This document shows, piece by piece, positions 31,532 through 37,474 of a DNA stretch of 37,474 bases. Positions within the stretch are counted from its first letter, which is position 1. The number at the start of each line of letters is the position of its first letter. The DNA lies in assembly GCA_029222685.1 (NCBI GenBank), contig JARHVB010000061.1:1-37474 (forward strand), written 5' to 3'. A program made the position numbers and the translations under genes. This DNA comes from Terripilifer ovatus. Lineage in GTDB: Bacteria; Pseudomonadota; Alphaproteobacteria; Rhizobiales; Beijerinckiaceae. The notes under the pieces are model-generated. The model ran no database searches. It was not told the DNA's origin and saw only the letters and a program-made list of their open reading frames with translations.

Positions 31532-32443
31532 CTAGATCACGAGAACCTTGGTGCCGACGTGGGCGCGGCCGTAGAGGTCGATCACGTCCTCGTTCATCAT
31601 GCGGATACAGCCCGACGAGACGTTCGTGCCGATCGTGCCCGGTTCATTGGTGCCGTGAATGCGATAGAGCGAGGAGCCCAGATATAGCGCCCGCGCGCCG
31701 AGCGGGTTTTCCTCGCCGCCCTTCATGAAGCGCGGCAGGTCGGGGCGGCGTTTCAGCATTTCCGGCGGCGGCGTCCAGTCGGGCCATTCTGCCTTGCGCG
31801 TCACGGTCTTCATGCCCGACCATTCGAAGCCCGGCCGGCCGACGCCGATGCCGTAACGCAGCGCGCGGCCATTGGGGAGGACGAGAAACAGAAAGCGCCG
31901 CGGCGTATCGACGATAATGGTGCCGGGAGCCTGCGGGCCGGCGTAATCGACCTCCTGGCGCAGATAGATCGGGTTCACCGCGCGCTGCACCGGCGATGCC
32001 TGCACCGGACCCGGCGCATAATAGGCCTGCTGTGGCGCGGGTGCGACCGGATAGCCGGGGATGACGACCGGTGCTCCATAAGCGGGCGGCTGATTGTAGA
32101 TCACGCCGGAGCGCGGCGTGGGATTGCGGCCGGTGACCAGCAGTTCGATGAAGCCGCCGCCATAGCCGCCCGACGTCGCAACCTGGATGGCGCGCGGATC
32201 GGCCGACGGCGAATCGTAGGGCTGTTGCGCCACGACGCCGGGAGGCGGCATCGGTGCTGAAATCGAGGAGGTCCGGCGCAGGGCGGCCGGCGTGCGCGGT
32301 GAAGTATAGGGCTGGATCGCGGGCAGATCGCCGGCAGGGCCGACGCCCTGGATCACCAGATTGTCCATCCCGGCGGTTGCCGGCTGCGCCGAAACGGCAG
32401 CCGCAAGCGCCAACGCGGAAACCGCGCCATATTTTGCCAACAT
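31532..32443 (-). CDS. L,D-transpeptidase (YkuD family)
   Basis: This 303-residue periplasmic enzyme makes 3-3 cross-links in peptidoglycan or attaches proteins to it. A signal peptide is present (about 1-24, ending near ATA-G). A Pro/Tyr/Ala-rich linker follows, and the YkuD domain occupies about 173-303. The catalytic motif is HGTNEPGTIGTNVSSGCIRM with Cys279. CGGAGCAAGACG precedes the ATG. The -10-like box about 145 bases upstream suggests a long leader. It stands alone between the flippase gene, on the same strand, and the DUF2076 gene, which converges with it. Confidence 0.9.
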   Translation of the reverse strand: MLAKYGAVSALALAAAVSAQPATAGMDNLVIQGVGPAGDLPAIQPYTSPRTPAALRRTSSISAPMPPPGVVAQQPYDSPSADPRAIQVATSGGYGGGFIELLVTGRNPTPRSGVIYNQPPAYGAPVVIPGYPVAPAPQQAYYAPGPVQASPVQRAVNPIYLRQEVDYAGPQAPGTIIVDTPRRFLFLVLPNGRALRYGIGVGRPGFEWSGMKTVTRKAEWPDWTPPPEMLKRRPDLPRFMKGGEENPLGARALYLGSSLYRIHGTNEPGTIGTNVSSGCIRMMNEDVIDLYGRAHVGTKVLVI

Positions 32444-32585
32444 CGTCTTGCTCCGGAAACAACGACAGCAATGTCTGCAGCCGCTCCGGCTCCGTTGCTC
32501 AGACGGGGGCCGGAAGTTCAGATGAGCAATGGTAACGTAAATACAGAAAAGCCTAAGGGCGAACAGGATTGATGGTTAGATAAGT

Positions 32586-32591
32586 ATTATA
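32586..32591 (-). promoter_or_regulatory. Possible -10 box for the L,D-transpeptidase gene
   Basis: On the minus strand the box reads TATAAT within an AT-rich island (about 32560-32660) in otherwise GC-rich DNA. No good -35 element lies at 16-18 bases. The leader would be about 140 bases long. The same island is also the tail of the flippase gene. Confidence 0.3.
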
Positions 32592-32674
32592 TTAAGAATA
32601 AGACCGGTTAATTCGTCGATCGTTAGGGTTATGACTCTGCGAATATTTTGGGTTAACGAGTGCTTAACGGCCGC

Positions 32675-34105
32675 TCATATCCCGCGCCGCCGCAGCTTCT
32701 GCAGTGTTTCCAGCGCGATGCGCCGCAGCCCGGCAATGTCGAACACGGCCACCACCGTGCCGAAGATCAGCGCGCCGCCGAGGCATTGGGCGAGTAGCGT
32801 GACGACGCCGGGCGGCATCGCCCGCAACGGCAGCAGCGCCAGGGTCATCAGCGCCACACCCGCAATCGTCAGCCCGATGTCGTATGCACGGGGCCAGCGG
32901 GCGCCCGAGACGGTGGCGAAGAATGCCAGTACCGCCAGCGCCACGGCGAAGGCTGCGGCCTGGGCGATGGCGAGGCTCGATGCGTCGGCGCCGCGCGGCA
33001 GCAGCCAGACGAAAATCGGATTGGCGATGCAGGCGGCGACCGCGGCAGCGATCAGCGGCAGGGTCTTCTTCTCGATCTGAAAGACCGCATTGATGGCGAA
33101 ATTCATCAGGCCGAAACAGAACAGGCCCGGCAGCATCAAGGTCAGATAGACGCCGAACGGACCGCGAAATTGCTCCGGCACGATCAGGTGTTCGACGCTC
33201 GGCAGAACCAGCCACAGGCCGGCCGCCGCCGGCGCCAGGATGGCGAACACGACCGCCATGTTCTGCGCCACCTGCTCCTTGGCGCGCGCGCTGCCGTGCT
33301 CCGTTTCGGCGCGCACCGCGAGCTGGAACAGCAGCACGTCGAGCGCCGAGCCGATGGCGGCGATCAGGCGCGTGCCGATGTCATAGGCGAGCGAGAACTG
33401 CCCGGTCTCGGCAAAGCCGAAGAACGATGTGACCAGCGACCGGTTGACCAGCGGGATCATCAGATACAGCACATTGGCCGCGACGATCGGCAGCGAATAG
33501 CGCGCAAACTGTGCGGCCAGCGGGCGCTGCGCGATGCGCAGCGGCGACATGCTGTCGGACAGCGCCTTGTGGGCGATCAGCACCGAGCCCGCCATGCTGA
33601 GACAGGCGCCGGTCAGCGCCATCAGTGCCGAGCCTGAAACAAAGGCGCCGCCGACGGTGAGCACCAGCGCCATGATATTCTTGGTGACGATGAGTTGTCC
33701 GTAAAGCCGGTCGAGAAAGCGCGCCCGCACCACGGCCGTATGGTAGTCGAACAGGCCGTTGGCGATGGCGGCCGCCACCGCCAGTCCGACCAGGCTCGGC
33801 GAAAGCGACACGTCGACGCCCGACAGCAGGTAGGCGATGAAGGCAGCCGTCACGATGATGCTGATGATGCCGAAGGCAGCGTCGAGTGTGGCGCGCAGCT
33901 CCGGCTGCTGCATGCGGCTCTTGTCCGAATAGAACCGCACGGTCGACAGGCGGATCCATTCCAGCGTCAGGGTCTGCAGCACCATGCCGATGGCGAGCGC
34001 CAGCGCGAAGCGGCCGAACTGATCGGGCCCCAGAAACTTAGCCACGAACAGACCGATGATGAAATTGATCGCCGTATTGACGAGAAAAGCCGCGATCACG
34101 CGCAT
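32675..34105 (-). CDS. Polysaccharide/lipid-linked oligosaccharide flippase (MATE-like fold)
   Basis: This 476-residue integral membrane protein has about 12-14 hydrophobic segments. It resembles the polysaccharide biosynthesis (Wzx-like) branch of the MOP superfamily. The N-terminal GLFVAKFLGPDQFGRFALALA at about 17-37 is a family marker, and VRFYSDK-type residues follow. Its likely job is moving an oligosaccharide across the inner membrane. The ATG at 34105 has GCGGAG upstream; the longer start at 34141 adds 12 unlikely residues. No glycosyltransferase genes are adjacent, so the substrate is unknown. Confidence 0.8.
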   Translation of the reverse strand: MRVIAAFLVNTAINFIIGLFVAKFLGPDQFGRFALALAIGMVLQTLTLEWIRLSTVRFYSDKSRMQQPELRATLDAAFGIISIIVTAAFIAYLLSGVDVSLSPSLVGLAVAAAIANGLFDYHTAVVRARFLDRLYGQLIVTKNIMALVLTVGGAFVSGSALMALTGACLSMAGSVLIAHKALSDSMSPLRIAQRPLAAQFARYSLPIVAANVLYLMIPLVNRSLVTSFFGFAETGQFSLAYDIGTRLIAAIGSALDVLLFQLAVRAETEHGSARAKEQVAQNMAVVFAILAPAAAGLWLVLPSVEHLIVPEQFRGPFGVYLTLMLPGLFCFGLMNFAINAVFQIEKKTLPLIAAAVAACIANPIFVWLLPRGADASSLAIAQAAAFAVALAVLAFFATVSGARWPRAYDIGLTIAGVALMTLALLPLRAMPPGVVTLLAQCLGGALIFGTVVAVFDIAGLRRIALETLQKLRRRGI

Positions 34106-34210
34106 GCAAGGCTCCGCCTGCCGTGTCGTGCCATCCTGCAAAAACGAATCGGTTGGATCATCATAAACTCAGTTAAGCCAACCGGATGGCGCAGGAACAG
34201 CCGCGAACGG

Positions 34211-34276
34211 GTGGGGCACTCATTTCCCCACCGGGCGATGGGCGAAACGCGTGGCAAAACGCGCGGTTTGCCACGC
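34211..34276. repeat. Two hairpins in the divergent gap before the hydrolase gene
   Basis: GTGGGG/CCCCAC at 34211-34231 and GCGTGGCAAA/TTTGCCACGC at 34249-34276 (ten-pair stem, eight-base loop) lie between the flippase gene and the plus-strand hydrolase. They may be operators or leader-RNA structures. I see nothing else in this 263-base gap. Confidence 0.5.
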
Positions 34277-34368
34277 TGTCCTTTCGGGCTATCGTATGGG
34301 CGTCGTGAGCCGGGCTTAAAACAGGCTTATGCCGAGGAAACGCAACAAAAATTCGAAAGATGAGGGCT

Positions 34369-35145
34369 ATGGCGGACAACGTCACGACCGAAACAGTCGA
34401 CGTGCGAGGTTTGAAACTCAAGGTTCAACAGGCAGGAAGCGGCGAGACGATTCTGTTTCTGCACGGCGCGGGCGGCAGCAACTGGACCGGCCTGCTCGAC
34501 CGGCTGGCGACGAAATACCGCGTGCTGCTGCCCGAACATCCGGGCTTCGGCCGCTCGCAGATCCCCGACTGGATGATGAGCGTCGGCGATCTTGCGCTCT
34601 TCTATCTGGATTTCATGACCGCGTCGAAACTCGACAATGTGCATCTCGCCGGCCATTCGCTGGGCGGCTGGCTCACGGCGGAGATTGCCATCCGCAACAC
34701 GACGAAGCTGCGCTCCGTCAGCCTGCTGGCGCCGGCGGGCATAGCCGTCGAGGAGGCACCGTTCGGCGATGTATTCTTGTGGAACCACGAACAATCGACG
34801 CGGGCGCAGTTTCATGATCAGGCGCTTGCCGAAAAACGCCTGACTGTGGCGCCCGATCTCGACATCGCGCTGCAGAACAAATCGGCGGTGGCGCGCCTCG
34901 CCTGGAACCCGCGGTTCAGCAACCCGCAGCTGCCGTTCTGGCTGCATCGCATCGACAAGCCGACATTGCTCCTGTGGGGCAGGGAGGACCGCGTCATCCC
35001 CTATGCCTGCCATGTGCCCTACAAGAACGGCATAGCCCAGGCGCAGATGGAAACCATCGATCTGTGCGGCCATGCCATCCATAACGAGAAGCCTGCCGAA
35101 GCGGCGGCCGTCATCGAAAAGTTCCTGAGCGGAGTGAAAGCATGA
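34369..35145 (+). CDS. Alpha/beta hydrolase, first gene of an LLM operon
   Basis: This 258-residue alpha/beta hydrolase resembles the meta-cleavage-product hydrolase/epoxide hydrolase-like branch. HGAGGSNWTG is the oxyanion region, GHSLGG puts Ser97 at the nucleophile elbow, and GREDRVIP and CGHAIHNEKP supply Asp207 and His235. The ATG at 34369 has GAGGG upstream; ATG 34360 would add three residues. The stop overlaps the next start as ATGA, so translation is coupled with the luciferase-like gene. The substrate is not evident. Confidence 0.85.
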   Translation: MADNVTTETVDVRGLKLKVQQAGSGETILFLHGAGGSNWTGLLDRLATKYRVLLPEHPGFGRSQIPDWMMSVGDLALFYLDFMTASKLDNVHLAGHSLGGWLTAEIAIRNTTKLRSVSLLAPAGIAVEEAPFGDVFLWNHEQSTRAQFHDQALAEKRLTVAPDLDIALQNKSAVARLAWNPRFSNPQLPFWLHRIDKPTLLLWGREDRVIPYACHVPYKNGIAQAQMETIDLCGHAIHNEKPAEAAAVIEKFLSGVKA

Positions 35146-36308
35146 ATATCTTCTTCTTTCATCTCATGCCCTATGGCGATCTCGACCTGTCCTATACCGA
35201 CAAATACGATTCTGCCTGGGTGACCTTGCCTAACACCTATTTCGATCGCAGCAAGGGCACCGCGATCTACGATCGCTACATCGGCGAACTCAGCCTTGCC
35301 GATGAACTCGGCTTCGACGGCATCTGCGTCAACGAACATCATCAGACTGCTTATGGCCTGATGCCGGCGCCCAATCTCATCGCCGGGGCGCTGACGCGCA
35401 CGACGAAAAAGGCGAAGATCGCGATCCTCGGCCGCGCCCTGCCGCTGGTCAACAATCCGGTCGCCATCGCCGAAGAATTCGCCATGCTCGACCAGATGTC
35501 GGGCGGGCGCATCATCACCGGTTTCGTGCGCGGCATCGGTTCGGAATATTTTGCCTCCGGCATCGATCCGACTTTGTCGCATGCGCGCTATTATGAAGCC
35601 CACGAGCTGATCCTGCGCGCCTGGACCGAGCCCGGGCCGTTCCGTTATCACGGTCGCCACTACAGCTTCGACTATGTGAACATCTGGCCGCGGCCGGTGC
35701 AGTTGCCGCATCCGCCGGTATGGATTCCCTCGCAAGGTTCCATCGAGACGATCGAATGGTGTGCCGCGAAGGAACGCAAGTACACCTATCTCCAGACGTT
35801 CAGCCCGATCGAGCTGGCGCAGAAGAACTTCGACGCCTATCGCGCCTGCGCCGAAAAGGCCGGCTACAAGGCGCAGGCCTCGCAGCTCGGCTGGGCCATC
35901 CCGACCTATGTGGCGGAGACCGACGAGATCGCCCGGCGCGAATTGCAGCCGCACATCGAAGCCTTCTTCAACAAGTTCCTGCGTTTCCCCATCGAGATGC
36001 GCATGCCGCCCGGCTATTCGTCGATCGCGTCCACCAAAATGCTGATCGAACGCAAATATGCGGTGCGCGCCTCGCAACAGACGATCGACACGTTGGGCGA
36101 TCTTGGCATGTGCATCTACGGCAGCGCCAAGACTGTGCGCGAAAAGCTGCTGCATCACCAGAAGGAGATGGGCATCGGCAATCTCATCGCCATGCTGCAG
36201 ATCGCGACACAACCGGCCGAACAGACCGAGAAAAGCATGCGCCTGTTTGCCGCCGAAGTGGCGCCCTATTTGCGCGCCAATGCCAGCACGGCGGTGGCGG
36301 CGGAATAA
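35142..36308 (+). CDS. LLM-class flavin-dependent oxidoreductase
   Basis: This 388-residue protein belongs to the luciferase-like monooxygenase family, which uses reduced FMN and oxygen. Family features are ELGFDGICVNEHHQTAYGLMPAPN at about 53-76, LGRALPLVNNPVAIAEEFAMLDQMSGGRIITGFVRG at about 95-130, and VWIPSQGS later on. It lacks a flavin reductase partner in the window. It follows the hydrolase with an ATGA overlap and precedes the substrate-binding protein by 54 bases. Together the three suggest oxidation and hydrolysis of a compound brought in by an ABC system. The substrate is unknown. Confidence 0.88.
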   Translation: MNIFFFHLMPYGDLDLSYTDKYDSAWVTLPNTYFDRSKGTAIYDRYIGELSLADELGFDGICVNEHHQTAYGLMPAPNLIAGALTRTTKKAKIAILGRALPLVNNPVAIAEEFAMLDQMSGGRIITGFVRGIGSEYFASGIDPTLSHARYYEAHELILRAWTEPGPFRYHGRHYSFDYVNIWPRPVQLPHPPVWIPSQGSIETIEWCAAKERKYTYLQTFSPIELAQKNFDAYRACAEKAGYKAQASQLGWAIPTYVAETDEIARRELQPHIEAFFNKFLRFPIEMRMPPGYSSIASTKMLIERKYAVRASQQTIDTLGDLGMCIYGSAKTVREKLLHHQKEMGIGNLIAMLQIATQPAEQTEKSMRLFAAEVAPYLRANASTAVAAE

Positions 36309-36362
36309 CAAACGATGCGGCCGCGCCCGGCCGCATCCAAATTTTACGAGGGGATGAAACGG

Positions 36363-37331
36363 ATGAAGCTGATCAACAGGCTGTTTGCGCCAGTGGCGGG
36401 TCTCGTCTTGCTGCTGACGCCGCTACTGGCTTTCGCCCAGACCGCGACGCTCAAGATTGCCTCGCCCCAGCGCGGCAGTTGGGAGGGTGCCATTCCCGAA
36501 CTCGGGCAGCAGGCCGGCATCTTTCGCAAGCACGGCCTGGAGCTTGAAATCCTCTATACCGCCGGCGGCGGCGAGACCTTGCAGACGGTGGTGTCGGGCG
36601 CAGTCGATGTCGGCCTCTCAGCCGGGACTCTCTCGGTCATGGGCGCGTTCCAGAAAGGCGCGCCGCTGCGCATCATCGGCGCCAGTTCGTCCGGCTCGCC
36701 GGAGGTGTTCTGGATCGCCAAGGCGGATTCGCCGATCAAGTCGGTCGCCGATGCGGCCGGCCGCACCATGAGCTATTCGACTTCCGGCGCGTCCTCGCAT
36801 ATTGCCGTCATGCGGTTCATCGAACAGTTCAAGGTCGCCGCCAAGCCGACGGCAACCGGCAGCGCCAGCGCCACGTTGACCGCGGTGATGACCGGGCAGG
36901 TCGACATGGGCTGGGCGGTCGCGCCGTTCGGGCTGAAGGAGATCGCCGACGGCAAGGTTCGCATCATTGCCTACGCCAAGGACATCGAGGCGGTCCGCAA
37001 GCAGACCAGCCGCGTGCAGATCGTCAATACGGATGTTCTCACCAGGAAACGCGATCTGATCGATCGCTACGCCAAGGCTTACGATGAAACGCTCGACTGG
37101 ATGTATTCGAACGAGGATGCGCTCAAGCGCTATCTCGCCTTCTCCGGCTTCGACGAAGCAGCCGTGCGCGAGACCTTGAAGAATTTCATTCCGAAATGGA
37201 GCCTGCAGACGCAGTCGGTCAACGGCATCGACGAAGCGATGGAAGACGCGGTGAAATACAAATATCTCACGAAGCCGCTGACGAAGGAGGAATTGGGCGT
37301 GCTGATCCAGACGCAGCCTTTCAATAAATAG
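36363..37331 (+). CDS. NitT/TauT-type ABC substrate-binding protein
   Basis: This 322-residue protein has a signal peptide ending near LLAFA-Q (residues 25-26) and a two-lobe NMT1-like fold. GIFRKHGLELEILYTAGGGETLQTVVSGAVDVGLSAG is the classic family segment, at about 50-85. The start at 36363 has GAGGGG nine bases upstream; ATG 36354 adds three residues but sits too close to that site. No ABC permease or ATPase follows; instead the IS copy begins about 50 bases later. The partners may have been removed or lie beyond the IS. It is the last gene of the hydrolase-LLM operon and shares its family with the leaderless protein at 417-1337. Confidence 0.83.
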   Translation: MKLINRLFAPVAGLVLLLTPLLAFAQTATLKIASPQRGSWEGAIPELGQQAGIFRKHGLELEILYTAGGGETLQTVVSGAVDVGLSAGTLSVMGAFQKGAPLRIIGASSSGSPEVFWIAKADSPIKSVADAAGRTMSYSTSGASSHIAVMRFIEQFKVAAKPTATGSASATLTAVMTGQVDMGWAVAPFGLKEIADGKVRIIAYAKDIEAVRKQTSRVQIVNTDVLTRKRDLIDRYAKAYDETLDWMYSNEDALKRYLAFSGFDEAAVRETLKNFIPKWSLQTQSVNGIDEAMEDAVKYKYLTKPLTKEELGVLIQTQPFNK

Positions 37332-37344
37332 ACTGCGGCCTGAC

Positions 37345-37383
37345 GCCCCCGTCCTTCGAGACGCGCCTTACAGGCGCTCCTCA
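37345..37383 (-). repeat. REP-like palindrome, copy D (truncated by the IS)
   Basis: Read on the minus strand it runs TGAGGAGC, stem GCGCCT-GTA-AGGCGC, CGTCTCGAAGGACGGGGGC. Its stem differs from copy A, although pairing is kept, so the two IS insertions hit different copies. The outer part is replaced by IS sequence at the same base as in copy A. Confidence 0.85.
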
Positions 37384-37474
37384 GAGGGTGTGAATGTTTG
37401 GCAATATTGATTTGCACTGACGATTTCAGCGTGATTCCCTTGCGTCAGCGGTTTTGAGGTGACGCGATGGGGAA
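37384..37474 (+). mobile_element. 5' end of the insertion sequence (right copy)
   Basis: This segment is the same as 158-248 in inverted orientation and ends with the transposase ATG at 37467 (ATG GGG AA), preceded by GAGGTGA. The rest of the element lies beyond the window. With the left copy it brackets 37 kb, both transposases pointing outward. Confidence 0.82.

Overview
The window is GC-rich, densely packed chromosomal DNA. It looks like an alphaproteobacterium of the order Hyphomicrobiales, somewhere near Bradyrhizobium, Pseudolabrys or Rhodoplanes. This rests on gene content (many orphan transporter substrate-binding proteins, UbiD and molybdenum-hydroxylase catabolic genes, TRAP transporters, a TorF-type porin, a YkuD-type L,D-transpeptidase) and on rhizobial-style intergenic palindromes. 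The genus assignment is inference.

Layout. (1) Positions 1-248 and 37384-37474 are the 5' ends of two identical insertion-sequence copies in inverted orientation, with transposases reading outward. Each abuts a REP-like palindrome. (2) 417-7650 holds a catabolic cluster: an orphan molybdenum-hydroxylase large subunit and a substrate-binding protein on the minus strand, divergent from a UbiD-type decarboxylase, an Ldh_2-family dehydrogenase and an alpha/beta hydrolase. (3) 7679-15989 holds mixed genes: a small membrane protein, an MmgE/PrpD protein, YqgE/AlgH, an AcuI-like reductase, two tandem paralogous MFS transporters, a D-2-hydroxyacid dehydrogenase and a family-4-like uracil-DNA glycosylase. 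(4) 16165-27934 looks like a 2-hydroxyacid uptake and oxidation block: a TRAP transporter with two tandem periplasmic receptors, then a lut operon (lutA, a LysE-family exporter, lutB, lutC) divergent from glcDEF. (5) 27996-31364 holds a histone-H1-like lysine-rich protein fused to a GNAT acetyltransferase domain, an outer-membrane porin, and a DUF2076 protein whose ribosome-binding site touches a 51-nt perfect palindrome. (6) 31532-34105 carries envelope genes (L,D-transpeptidase, polysaccharide flippase). (7) 34369-37331 is a small operon of alpha/beta hydrolase, luciferase-like monooxygenase and substrate-binding protein.

How it fits together. The TRAP transporter, lutABC and glcDEF could import and oxidise lactate- or glycolate-like acids into the quinone pool. 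The end clusters look like parts of aromatic or organic-acid catabolism. Both contain a NitT/TauT-type substrate-binding protein with no ABC permease or ATPase nearby. I see no recognisable transcriptional regulator, tRNA, rRNA or CRISPR array. No stretch longer than 300 bases lacks a gene, repeat or IS sequence. The most unusual items are the histone-like/GNAT fusion, the two IS copies inserted at the same base of two different REP palindromes, and the palindrome over the DUF2076 ribosome-binding site.
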